In this document: one piece after another, positions 12,501-24,700 of the stretch | How positions within the stretch are numbered: position 1 is the first letter of the stretch | How the letters are laid out: each line of letters opens with the position of its first letter | Origin: Diprion similis | Lineage: Eukaryota; Arthropoda; Insecta; Hymenoptera; Diprionidae | NCBI RefSeq assembly: GCF_021155765.1 | Contig: NC_060105.1 | Span: forward strand, 8,708,501 to 8,772,500 | DNA: 64,000 nt | Direction of reading: 5' to 3' | Made by a program: the position numbers and the translations under genes | The notes under the pieces: generated by a model | Database searches by the model: none | Told to the model about the DNA's origin: nothing | The model's input: only the letters and a program-made list of their open reading frames with translations

Positions 12501-15500
12501 CGGGCTACTAAATTTCTCACTACAGCACCACAGAGGAAACGGCACAGCTGCCACTCGCCTCATTTTGCAAGGGGTTTACTCTCCGATCAATATTAGACAG
12601 TGGAATTAGCACGCCGAAGAGGCACGCGGTTAAGGTCCTATTTAAAGACTTCAAAGGCTTCTCGAAGCGATGCAGTTCATCGATCTAATCGGTAATTAAC
12701 ATCTTCGATGGGAAAGTCTGGGGTAAATAATTCTTTTTGCCGGAAATCGTCAGCCGAAACGAGACGCATCTGGAGCTTCCCAAACGTCGAAAGCTCGCCA
12801 ATTTACGCATCCACACATTTTTCAACATCCTCGGGGCCAATTGGCCAAAGTCATAACAAATTCGTTAACTCGACAGGAATTATGCCCCAATTTCACCAAA
12901 TGAATTAGCGGCCAGCTGTCCGGCTGCAGCTTCGAGAGACACGGAGCTGGATTTGATACCTACTAATTGCGCATCGCTTTGCTCCACGTTCACCCCGCTA
13001 ATCGAACAGAAGCTTCCTAAGGATTCGATCGTCGTTTCCGAGTGGAATTTCCGATCCATGTAACAACCCCTGGTCAATCGGCGTGATGGGATTTCCTCGT
13101 CCTTCGACCGATTGTAAGGAGAGTAAGAGACAGAGATTAACGTATCGGCAGTTATTTTCACCACGTGATTCGAACGAATGGCAGAACCTTTTTGACCTGG
13201 TAATTAAGATGGAAAACTTTTAGGATCGATGATATATTTCATTGCAGACTTATAAGTGTACTCGCAATCAATGTGGCGTTCGTCGATTCGAGAAAAGCTT
13301 TTCGAAACTGTTTAACCACAGCTGTTACCGTATAGTCGGGTGAATTTTCTTTCCCATCAATTTAAATCCCGCTCATCTTTAGTGGCCGAAGTTTAACGCC
13401 GGATAAGTACCCACCTAATGTGCTTTTTTCCCTTTAGTCGTGTGAAAAAAACTTTCCCCCAAAAAATCTCACTCGCTTAGCAGTTTTTGCCCGATTTATA
13501 TTCCGAGCTTTGGTATATCTACCTAGTATACGTGCACCACCCTAATCCCTGGAATAATCTTACAATCAGGGTGATCCACGAACGAGGAATTAATCAGAAT
13601 TCTGGCGAACAGCCAAATCTACTATAGGCCTTCGCGATATTCATCCTTTAACAGACTTTTCACAATCTCTGATGTGTGTTTGTATTCCGCGGCTGCAGAA
13701 AAACAGACGAAAGTTTGCTGATTCTCTGCCAATGTTACCATCATCGTAATGCATGCGATTAAATGCGGAATCGGTATATAATACTACGATTCTTCTCTAG
13801 TTTTACACTGTACGTAAGGCGTTTCCTGGTAAATATCGCAGAGTATGTTGGGTTGCCTAATACCGAGGGGAACAAATATCGGTAAAACAGACCTACCGAG
13901 TCACGAGCACTTTATTTAAGTCAGGTGATATGATCAATTTAACGTGACTTATAAACAACGAAACCACAACTTTGCAACACAGGCAGTTCCAGCTCACTAG
14001 CAAGGATTTTAAACCCGCTGCTTACCGATAAGTCGGTCAGTCTATATTACCGATATTTGTTCCCCTCAACGGTAGGCAACCCAACGGTTAATGCGGCGTT
14101 TACTAGGTTACACCCTGTATAAGAAGAACATTGTCGAAACCTTTATTATCTCGTTAGAAGGCAATTTTACGGTCTCGTTACTCGGACATTTCGCCCTGGT
14201 TTATTCACGTCGTCACGCTCATTCCACTTTTTAATCTCTTGACTTATCACTTTCTTTTAAACGAATACAATCTGTCACGTGAAAAATAAGCCACGCCCAC
14301 GCACGTTCTGACGTACGTCTATGCGGATGGGGGATGGTGGATGGGGAGAAAAAGAGGAGTAGAAGAGAAGGGTAGAGAGGGGGAGAGAGCTTTAACAAGT
14401 GTTGGATGTTTTTGAGCCGCTTTTGCTGTCTGGTAAAGGAGGCACCTCTATTATCTCGGTGTTTCGTGAAAGGGTTTGGTGCTTGCTAAAATATCTAACT
14501 TGAATTATCTCAAAGGTAATTATCACGGACGGGAGGTTAATTAGCCTTCACGACAACGTGCTAGGCTGAGAACTGAATTTTCTAGCACCGGCATTGTGCG
14601 GCGATAATCGTCAGAGAATTTCACTGGCAGAGAGTTACGCGACTGGTTATTATCGCTAATAATCACTTTTGACAAACATTTCGTTAACTTTGCCGTTTAC
14701 ACGCTAGACGCAGTTTTACCTTCGACATCTTTCTTCAAGCTTCGCCTGCTTTGCTTTTGGTCAAAATAAACACTCACAATTCCGCATGGTTCATAGCTAT
14801 TCTGTTTTGACGACCATGCCTTTCTCTCTCTCTCTCTCTGTCTCTTTCTCTCTCTCTCTCTTCGTTCAATCCTCCGTCAGAGATCCATAGTTTAAACAAA
14901 ACCCGGTAGCCTATTGTTTATAAACGTCATTCAACTTTCAATATTATGTGGAGCACGTGTGTGTGCCTGTATGATCATTTTAGACTAAACTCTGCTTTAT
15001 GCATGTACGTATAGTTTGAACGTAATGCGTATTATAGATTTGACATTTTAGGGTAAGCACGTCGAGCATTAGAAATCAGCTTAAAAAATTTCAAAACATT
15101 TCACCTTTGATCCTAAAGTATTAAAATATTATTTGTTGGTTCGTTAAAAATTTTTTCGATTTTGTTATGACTTCTTCAATAACCGGATAGCAGTGATAGG
15201 TATGTTTTGAAACTGTTCAATCGAGAGGTTTCAAACTTTAAAATATCTTTGGCTATTTGTCCAAATCAAAGATTTTTGCGTTCAACAAGATTGACCCATT
15301 TCTACTTTATTTCTTAACAATTTACATTTTTAACCAAGATTCGAATTGGTAATGATTATTCGTAGATTCTGAAAGATTAAAAACTCATCGTGTTTTCGGG
15401 GGAACGAATGTTGAGAAAAAATTCTAGACATTCTTACTACCCAGTTAATTGTAACTGAAAATTTTCCAACTTCTATAATACCATAAAATGAATGAATTGA

Positions 15501-16766
15501 AGATTTTTGTTGAACGTCTACGATGGGAAGATATAAAAAAAAATAACATTACGCACGCGGTGCTTAGTAACTTCGTACCCAGCCAACTGTGGAGTGCGGA
15601 AAAGAAAATGGGGAAGTGAAAAGATACGGAGGGAGAAAGAAAGAGAGAAAGAGATGCGCTGTAAGATAAGACGGGTGTAGTAACTAAGGAAAAATGAAAC
15701 GAAATTGAATTAGATTGTGAACGTTTGTAACAAGGTACAGGCAGTTACCGTAAATACCGCAATAAGTTTAAAAAAAAAAGGAAACGTTAGTATAAGCGTG
15801 CCAGGAGGATTTTCTAATTTATAAAAAACTCGAGGACACTCGTAGCCTTAATACCCGACAATTATCACAAGATCCGGCTAATCCGAATAGTGGCATATAT
15901 ATTCAACTCACAGCTGAGTGGCGCTCTGTGAGAAACAGCAGGAGCTTTGCTGAAGTCTTGGTAATTCACGAGTGTCACCAAAAGCTTCCCTCGCTCGTTC
16001 AAAGTTGAGCAAGTCCAACTGCTGGTCTCTGTCAATGCCTAACAGAGCTAGTCCGGACTCGGGGCCAGGATCTTCCAGGACATTCCGCAGTCCCGGAGGA
16101 CCCTGAGGACTTCGAGAGTGCCGACGTCTCTTCCGAGGACTCTTGGGCTGTTCCGTATCCCTCGGGTGTCCTTTGCCTGTGGGGAAAGAAGAAGAAGAAG
16201 AAAAAGAAGAAGAAGAAGAAGAAAAAAAAAAGAAAAGGTAGAAGAAGAATCAGAAGAAGTCGAAGACTGTCGGCGCGAAACTTAAAAGCTTGTGATCTTT
16301 AGATCCAGCATCACTACTTACCGTATTTCGTCCTCTGTCGATCCGTCTGGTTAGTCAAACCTCCTGCGACTCCAATGAATTCTCCACAAGGTGCCGAGTC
16401 GTGACGCCTGTGCTTACGGTCCTCCTGCTTCTTCTTGTCGTGCTTGTGATCATGGTGATGATGATGGTGGTGGTTGTCGTTCTGTTGGCCATTGTGATGA
16501 TGGTGATGGTGGTGGTGGTGGTGGTGGTAGTGGTTTTGGGACGAGGACACCGTTGAGGATGAGGTTAATCTCGGTCTTCGTGGACTGGCTGGGGCGCTCC
16601 CGACGCGTCTGGTCGCCGTTGAAGCCGATGCTTTCATGGACTCGACTTTCGTTTCAACGAGCGTGGCCAGGACGGCCTCGAGCCTGGCCACTTCGACGTT
16701 GCTCGACGCATCTTCAGTGGAGACTGCTTTGTCCGCGACTTCACCGCTCGTCGGCATAACAGTCAT
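8977..16766 (-). CDS. Unrecognised His-rich, basic membrane protein (partial, 3 exons)
   Basis: Three minus-strand exons join in phase: 16322-16766, 15912-16176 and 8977-9287, all with GT/AG borders (acceptors TTTCCCCACAG and a long T-tract ending CATCAG). They give about 340 residues, and the last exon ends in a donor (ATGG|GTACGT), so the C-terminus is missing. The start ATG at 16766 has an in-frame TGA two codons upstream. Residues 1-148 are low complexity: an acidic N-terminus, a Ser/Arg-rich part, then runs of 11 and 7 histidines and a Lys/His-rich tail. Exon 2 (KSPRKRRRHSRSPQ) looks disordered. Exon 3 has an acidic patch (LEDELEDEED), a KRKRKRRRRR cluster, PPRARW, then a hydrophobic segment of about 22 residues (TIVATACLLLAMSLLLVGVTL) followed by RMAPIIDDM. 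By the positive-inside rule the N-terminal part is probably cytoplasmic. I do not recognise the family and assign no function. Confidence 0.68.
9532..9582. repeat. (ATA)n microsatellite
   Basis: About 17 uninterrupted ATA units, in the large intron of the His-rich membrane-protein gene. Confidence 0.95.
13847..14085. repeat. MITE-like element with 39-bp terminal inverted repeats
   Basis: The left end (GTTGGGTTGCCTAATACCGA..., 13847-13885) and right end (14047-14085) are reverse complements over about 39 bp with few mismatches, including the block GGGGAACAAATATCGGTAA. The interior of about 160 bp has no coding capacity. No clear target-site duplication flanks it, so the superfamily is not assigned. 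Confidence 0.85.
14821..14862. repeat. (TC)n microsatellite
   Basis: Interrupted TC dinucleotide tract of about 42 bp, in the intron of the His-rich membrane-protein gene. Confidence 0.9.
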
Positions 16767-18445
16767 TATTCAACGATTTTGTTCACCATGTCGAGTCCTC
16801 ACCGTTCCACACCCCCTCGCGCCTCTGACTCTCTCTCTCTCTTTCTCTCTCTGCGATCTTCCCCTTTATTATTCCACGGCCATTAATCCTGGACCCCAAA
16901 ACGACACCCGGTAGAGTGGTCCGAATTCTTTAAGAGAACAATCCAGGCCTTTCGAATGTGAAATAAGAACGTTGAAATACTTTCGCCAAGTTTATATTGC
17001 CGATAATCGCATCACTCGGACTTTCCCGCCTTGTGGTAATAACGCAGACGTCAAATCTGACCCGTTGCTACGATCCAACGTCTCTCAGCTGGCTTACCAG
17101 ACGCTTTACGACGCGACGGGAGAAACAAATTATCTTGATACAATTCTGAGCTCACGTTCAGCTGCCGGAGTGAATCGTCTTTTGCCTGTTGCTCTTCAAT
17201 CTCACCGAGCAGCATCTACGTCTGCATATATCACCCAACATACGATAGGAAGGAAGGCACGGCAGGTGGTTAGTACAAACAGAGAAAACCACCGCCGAAT
17301 TAGGCACAGAACAAACGTCGAAAGCACAAGGAACTCGATGTTCACGGTGGTGAAATGTCGCATCGATACATCGCAGCGTTGTTGTTGTAGGAATATCGCC
17401 TTTCCACGTGTTTATTTAAATAATATCATCCGTTGCGAAAATGAGAGCGAAACGACAGTCGTTAGAAACGCTGTTCTTCGTACCGTTCCGCGTTTTTTTG
17501 GTTCGACCTGGTCATTAAACGCATCTAAGGAGAGGGTGTTTCGTTTCAACGAATACTCGAAAGTGGCGAGCCTTTATTCTCCTCGTGGTCTCCGCGGAGC
17601 TGTCGACGTTGCTACAACGACCCTTCGGAAGTGTCCGGATTATTTCCGGCACTCGAGGGTAACTAACAATAACTTTCTTTTCCTTTATCAAAACTGCTTG
17701 TAAATTTTGCGATACTTTTTTTCACCGAGTCACCGCAGCTGTTCTTTCGTCGTCGCGTTTCCAGCTAATATTCGCACTGCCGTAGCCTCACAGGCACAGC
17801 TGTTCGACGGAATACTCCTCATCGATGGTGATAATTTATTGATAGATTATTTATTCGTATTTTCTTTTGTCGCTCGAGACGGGACTGAGAATTTATATTA
17901 AGCCGTCTCGTCTCCGGTTTTCCTCTTACTTATTATCCTCTGGACTTTCGGAGATGTGAGTAACCCTCGATCTGCAATCCCTCGTCCTGGTACTTTGGGA
18001 AATCGAAATTCGTACTCTTCGAAAAACCGGCGCATCGCGGTTCAACATCGTGCGACGTTGTAACGAATCGTGAAATCGCAGATTTCATTGCGTCGCTTAT
18101 AACGACGACGTTAACGCAGCTCTCGTCCGCACTGCGATTACTCTCGCAATGTTGCATTGTCGTCTCGTCGTTGTTGCGGATGTATAATAATCATAGGTCT
18201 TTCACCAAGGGTCAACCTGCTCGGGGGTTACATCGGAGAAAACGAATAAAACTCGACGACTCGACTCGTTTCACCCTCTTTCATTGAACGGGTTTCTCTC
18301 CTCGCCTCGGTATAAACGCGATGACGTCGTCGTCGCACCGAATCGCGTGTGCGTTTTTGCCACGGTTAATAATCAACGCTCCGGCCCGTCGACGACCCGG
18401 GACAAACGACGCGAGGACGTATACTGAGTGCCGAGTGACGCGATC

Positions 18446-18495
18446 GCGCAGGGGTGCGCAGGGGTGCGCAGGGGTGCGCAGGGGTGCGCAGGGGT
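18446..18495 (+). repeat. Minisatellite, five copies of a 10-bp unit
   Basis: Five perfect tandem copies of GCGCAGGGGT, with a partly related continuation (GTTTCGGGGT). It sits in the GC-rich block upstream of the His-rich membrane-protein gene. Confidence 0.95.
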
Positions 18496-20411
18496 GTTTC
18501 GGGGTCTGCGGCGCCGATGGGGTCGCGGCACTCCCATAGCCATCAGGGGACGGCCGACGCTCTTGGTTGTAGGTTTAGGGTGGCTGTAGGCCGGAGGCTC
18601 GAGGCTGGAAGCTGGAAGCCGAAAGCTGGAGCTTGCGAAGGGTGAGAGAGCTGCCACCCCCCGCCGCTTCGATCGAGGGCGGCGCACTCTTCGCAGCTTC
18701 GCTTCGCCTCCACGCTTCGTCTGTCTCTTCGTCTCTTCGTTTCTTCGTCTACCCTTCACCTTATTTACCACGAGGCTGAAGTCGGTAACGTAACTTCGTA
18801 AATCGAACCTTGGAAGATGAATTTTAGAGACGTGTTGAATTTGCAAAATTCAAGTTTTTTCATGCGTGGTGTGAAAATGGTTTTCAGAAATTTCAGGCGA
18901 TCATATAAAGATGATTAATAAATAAAATGCTTCTCCGAAGATACGTCGTTACGATAACGTTATGCCCTTGGATATCTAGTCTAGTTATAGCTGTTCAATT
19001 TGATACATTTTTCAGGCAGCTTTTTATAGGGTTTTAGGTGTACCTACTCCTAAACTCGTGCGAGTGGGGATTAGTTTGTTTAGGTCAAAACTGGGATGTG
19101 AAGACTGAAGCTCGATTTAGATCGTTGCTCGTTGATCGGGTGCGTGTCGAAAAGTTTAACTTTCAAACAGGCAAAAACTATTTAATCCGTCTACGAATTA
19201 GACTCATTTAGGACTAGGCCATTTTACTTTTTGACCCTCTGACCTTATTGCTGATCAGGAATGGATGACCGCTGTGGGAAAAATTTACAAACGCCTATTT
19301 TTGTTGCAACAAAAAAAAAATTACTCTGTTTTTGTTTAATAATCAGCTGTTCGTGGTCCTGATTTCGATTATTCCAACCGTTCTTTAACTCGCTAAAAAA
19401 AAGCTAATATCCCCTGAAAAGACACTTTGGCAAAATCTGTTTCATCGTAATTATTGCCGAAACGAATTGCGTTCGTTTTTTTATTGAAATTTTCCAGCTT
19501 TTTCTTTTTTTCAATCAGAATTTAACCATTTTCCTGCGATGATGGTCTCACCAATAATTTGTTCCGTATTCATCGAATTATAAATCAACGTAAAACCGCA
19601 TCTTGGAAATTTTCGACATTCGAATTGTTTTTCCGAAAAATTGCAAAATCATTATCTCTAAAATTAATCCGGCTAACTGAGCGTTATTATAAGTCTTATT
19701 CAAGCATGATTAAGCTGGCTTATTCCAATTTTCGCAATATCATCTTAAAGCTCGGTTCGCGAGAATTAAGAGTTCATTAAATCGAACTTAAATTATAATA
19801 TTTTCATATATCTGGAAGTTGCGTTTTGGTACTTTCCGACTAAAGAATCGTCTAATCTTACACATTACATTCATATCTAAATTACTTACGTTGCAAATTG
19901 CGCTGTGCAGTATATTACGCAGGATATTACTTCATCATCCTGCTGCAACTCTACCTCAATTTTTTTCCACGGATAAAATTGTTCATCCTTCACTCGGTCG
20001 GTTGGTCCAGAGACCACCTTTATTTTACATTTTTGTGTAATATAAGCTCATGCACTTCGTCCTTGAAATTAAACGACGCACAATACTTATTCTTGATTTA
20101 CTCATAGAATGCTGAATTTGCTATACGATGCTGTAACAACTTTCTGCTAGACGTTGATTAAATCTTATCACAAGACCGCGAGCCGGCCGACTTATTCGAG
20201 GATGTTTGGCTCTCTACACATTATAATATACCCACAGTAGTATGTAATTCGATATGTTTTCCTCGAGGGATGAATTCCCTCGGGGATAAATCACGAGCCA
20301 GGAACATGTTCGAATGTGTACATTACACTCGTGTGTTCAACGGATGACATTTTTCTCCCGATGAGCAGCGAGAGAATAAAGACACGAATGATACGGTTTG
20401 GCGTGAAGGTA

Positions 20412-20442
<31 letters not shown>

Positions 20443-21249
20443 ATACGCGTTATATTTACCGTCGTCCGTAAAAAGTCTCACTCTGGTAAAATTAAAATAT
20501 GGGATACTGCGCACGAGCGAACGTCGGTTTGCTTATATTATAGATCCACGATCTAAATGGATCGAGAATGTGAGCGATCCGTTTAGCAAAGCTTCGCATT
20601 ATCGAAACTATCTATATCCTGTATCATGTAACACTAACTCCTGGAAATCAGGGAATTAATTGATGATGAATAATGAAGATATCGCATGAAGAGAGATTCT
20701 CAGAGGGAGGACGCGTCATTCTTAAACGAAAACTTTACTTTCGGGATAATAAGGCGATTGTAATGATCAATCATCCTCCGAAACAACTTGTCACTGTGTA
20801 CCTATGTATACTCCATCCTCCAGAGACTTGACAAAACGTTTTACGAGGGTCCTCATTTGTCCTCTGCCGACTACAGAGTAAACGATGAATAATATATTTT
20901 TCTAATTTCAGTCTGAAAGTGTAAGTAGGTTTGTACGAATATTAATAGGTTCCGCACAGCTCAGCTTTCTCTCTAATGTTTATTTACCCCGTCAAATTTC
21001 TTCTTTAACCCTTCGAGTTACACGTTATTTTGCCGAGTCCACTTGTTTTATAAGATAGTATTCTGTGGTTTTTCGGGGCGCTGATTACTGATCTGAAATG
21101 AAATTCCAATAATTCCAAATGGCGGATCGAATATGATCGACGAGAATTTCAAACTTCATCGAAAATTTTTTCCAGGAGTTTTCGGGGTCGCTGATTGAAT
21201 TTAAAAAATCTGATTTCAGAACCGTAATCAGCAACCTCAGAAACCATCT

Positions 21250-21594
21250 GACAAAGTTTTTTCACCGAATTCGTTAGAATTTGAAATTTTCATCCGCCAT
21301 ATTAGATCTGCCATCGTGAATTTTTTAAATCCAATTTCAGATTCGTAATCAGCGACGCCAAAAATTTATAATTTATGCAAAACATGTGTATACGTGTAAA
21401 GGGGTAACTTTCTCGGAAATGAATTATTCCTTGAATATTCACAATTTTTTTTAATCAAGTTGTTTTTAACAACAATAATTTACATCATATCGCGATAACC
21501 GATCTCTAGTATTGAAATCGTATTGGTGTACCATCGGAAATAGTAAGAAAACCGCAAAGAAATATGTTGAAAAGTTCTCTAAATAAACAAAAAA
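21250..21594 (+). repeat. Dispersed repeat, copy A
   Basis: This shares extended similarity with 28194-28517. Common blocks include GAATTTGAAATTTTC, CCGCCATATTAGATC, TTTCAGATTCGTAATCAGC, GGAAATGAATTATT, AACAATAATTTAC and AAGAAATATGTTGAAAAGTT. Upstream (about 21070-21160) lies an inverted fragment of the same family (GCTGATTACTGATC; AATGGCGGATCGAATATGATC), and GTAATCAGCAACCTCAG at about 21224 is another partial copy. It lies just beyond the 3' end of the urea transporter gene. Confidence 0.85.
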
Positions 21595-21791
21595 TTATTC
21601 CTTTAAGGCAACACTTTGAATTTAGTAATTGAACATTTCATCATTATAACAGTCTTACGAATATTCCTCAGTTTAATTTACTTATTCATTCATACAAGTA
21701 TTGCTAAAAATATTTTACCCCCTGTATAAAGATATCCAGCAGTTTTGCGAATATGCGAATTTCACATTCTTTTCCATGGTAGCATATTGTG

Positions 21792-24700
21792 TTAAGACGG
21801 TTTCGCCTCGACGATGATGTCGACATCTTCCGAATCGTCGGACTGGAAAATATGGGAAAAGTATGGATTTAAGCAAGTTTTCAAGCCTGTACACGTGGTC
21901 TCATTGATAATCTGGGAGACAAGATTTTCTACGCATAACGTATAGCTATAAAAGTCCGCTATTTTTGTCGGGGGAAAAATTTCCAAGTATAAGCCACAAG
22001 AAAAACGAACTACAAGTACAGAATTCGCAATTGATCAAGAGGAAAAGTTTTACGGCCATATCGCCGCGCGCGATATGGTGTAAAAAGAGATTTATATTAC
22101 AAGTTGCTTATTTTGCCGGCGCCTACGGAAGTTTGGCTTGTATAAAAGTAGTCTGCGGATATTTCGAACCGACGAAGGAACGTCGGTGAGACGTTTGATT
22201 CGCGATTCCAAATGTACGTACGTATGTGTGATAGAAAATCCTTTATTTATTCTTTTATTCGCCATTATTATACATCGATGACGCGTTAATCGGTCATATT
22301 TCTTTTTATATAAAATGTCAAGGAGGTTTGAAGGCCTTTTCAGAGATGTCCCGTCACTGGCAATCGCGTTATCATCTCGGGATACCTACTCACGACTGAC
22401 TTGTACAGGGTTCGGGCGAATCGACCGCCAGATATTATACCTATACCTTCTCGACCTCACAACGTGTCAAAAAAAGGAAATTGAATCGCCATCTCGCTGT
22501 TTCCACTCCGTTGGAGGTTTTCCTTCCACCAATCAATCGCAGCCCTTCATATTCACTCAGTTGTATACAGCTATATACGTATCTATCTATATATCTATAG
22601 TCAGGATCCCTGATTTTTACACTGCAAACAGTATTTTTCTTCCTATGTGTCTATGTGCATTTTATAATCTCGCCGATGTCGTTCTTTTCTATTATGATTT
22701 TTTTTTTACCCATTATTGCGAAATTGTAGTTGATCCAACTTTAATCTCATCTTAAAGGGACGCGTCAGTGAAACTTGAAACTTTGTTTGACTGTTGACGT
22801 AAAATTTTAATTGTCATTGTAAATACTGTCTGGTTTAATCGTGTTGAGTATGTTTCTATGGTTTGAAAAATGTGAAATATTTGTATATTTCAATAAGCTT
22901 TTTTGATCACAATTTTTATTCGTAAAAATTTGAAATCATTTGAAAACTGATATATTGTAGCGTAAAGAACAAAAGTTTCTTTTCAATTTGTGGTCTGATT
23001 ACACAAGTTATTTAAGAAAAAAAAAAAAAAAAAAAAAGTTCGTATGAAATACAAAGTGTAATAAGCATGGGAAAATTTACTGTAATAATTATTTCGAAAA
23101 TTAAATTTCACCAGATCAGGATCGCCAGAGTGAGAATATAAAATGCGTATCTGCTGTGTACAAGCATAAAATATAGGTATTCTAACATTGTTATTCCGAA
23201 CACTTTCACAAAAGACTTTCTTAACGGCACTCACGTTTTGTTCTCTATCCTATCAAAACAGGTTTGGTTCTGTTTCTAATTTGTAGAAGAAAAAATATGG
23301 CACAGAACTTTTGAAAGATCACTAATTTCTTATATTCTTTGAACCAGTATCAAGCAACTTGCTGGATACAGTCAAACCAAACAGGCAGGAAATATTTATA
23401 TCTTGATGCTTTGTCGGTCCTTAAAAAATTTCATGTCAATCGAAAAAGTTTCAACACTGCGTCCCCTTTAAAAGGAAGAGAAAATAGTGCTTATAACAGC
23501 CAAATAATTGTTATATAAAAATTCCGTTGATATTTAACTGTCTTTATAGACTCTTGTGCGAATCGCACAGATCGTTTGATTTATATTCTCACCTCTGAGA
23601 GAGGCGTTGCTGTTCGTTGAGACGAGATGTAGTCACGGCGATGTTTCTCGGGGAACGATATCGTTTCCGGATGAACGAATCCCGAACCTTCCGATCCTTG
23701 GATTCCAAGGAACAGCCACGTTGTTAAAACAAAAGGCACCGAAAGGACTGGTAACCCAATCTGAAGATGACGGTGACGATTTATTATTTTTCGAGGTAAG
23801 AAGAGCGGCATAATACGCGTTTTTCTCTTCTCTTAAAAAAGTTTCTCGGTTTTAATCCAACGTCTGCTACTGCGCAAGGTTCACCTTTCAATCTGGGCAT
23901 ATAATGCATTATTTATAAGCTGCAGGTACGTAGATTTTTAAAGGGTGCCTCCAAGGAACTGAATTTAATTTTAAGCCGAACTTAAGACTTTTCTATATAT
24001 GTACACAATGAAACTGGGAGTGTGAATAACGAAACAGAAACGTTGCTTCTCTGATCAGAAATAAGGCTGCAGACTCCGAGATTATTACTCTTCCGTGTAT
24101 TCTAGCTGCTTCTAGTTTACTATGTATTTTCTGCAATTCGCGCACCGGAAAATCGGTCTCAAAGATCTTTCTTGCAAGTGTGTTCATATTTTATGCACTC
24201 CTATAAGTTCAATTTCCGTCGTTATAGCCTGCGTTAAATATTCATTAAATAAGAAAAACCGAAGATGAGAATACAAAGAAAAAGTACTTCTTGTCGCACT
24301 GCGGGAGGTTGGTTGGATACAATTTTTAATTATAAATAAAACTGGGAAAGACTTTACGTATCAGAGACTTTATGATCAGAAGGGGCAACTGCGTGCGCCT
24401 TCCATTCTTCAAGATTAAAACCTTACTTATTCAGCCCCATTCGCGCCACGAACACAGGCTTCATTTGGCCCTGTAAATTTTTCACGACAATGATCGTGCT
24501 GCGTTTGAAAAAAGAAATGAAATTTATAACGATCAAGCTTCAAAATTTGGAAACTTTATTGCGATCATTGAATTTTAATAATTCGATATTTTCTTATCAT
24601 CAATCAGAACATCATTCGATAAAAGAAGAAATGCAAAAAGTGCGTCTTTTTCTGGATTTTTTCAGTCGAAATTCACGACGTTAATTTGATACCCGCTCAC

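Larger units (their letters stand above)
9288..15911 (-). other. 6.6-kb intron of the His-rich membrane-protein gene
   Basis: It lies between exon 2 (donor CAGCT|GTGAGT at 15912) and exon 3 (acceptor just right of 9287). It carries an (ATA)n microsatellite at 9532-9582, a foldback at 13847-14085 and a (TC)n tract at 14821-14862. I saw no additional in-phase exon, but a small one could be missed. Confidence 0.55.
16767..21791. other. Gene-free spacer with GC-richer presumed promoter of the His-rich protein gene
   Basis: From 16767 to about 18750 the sequence is visibly richer in GC and CpG than its surroundings, fitting the 5' UTR/promoter of the minus-strand gene starting at 16766. It has long but unrecognised open frames, for example 16972-17703 on plus, which lacks an ATG at its first codon. 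A 10-bp minisatellite lies at 18446-18495. Beyond 18.9 kb the sequence returns to AT-rich, with a (TA)n tract near 20410-20430. From about 21070 to 21594 a dispersed repeat and inverted pieces of it fill the DNA up to the 3' end of the urea transporter gene. Confidence 0.5.

Noticed and set aside
16972-17703. Long 243-codon plus-strand open frame in the GC-rich block
   Set aside because: It begins at TTG, not ATG, has no recognisable domain and a composition like random GC-richer DNA. It lies divergent to a real gene start, where stop codons are rarer.
17933-18157. 74-codon minus-strand frame with ATG (MQHCESNRSADESC...)
   Set aside because: It is the right strand for a 5' exon of the His-rich protein gene, but that gene has its own ATG with an upstream in-frame stop, and no donor or family support exists here.
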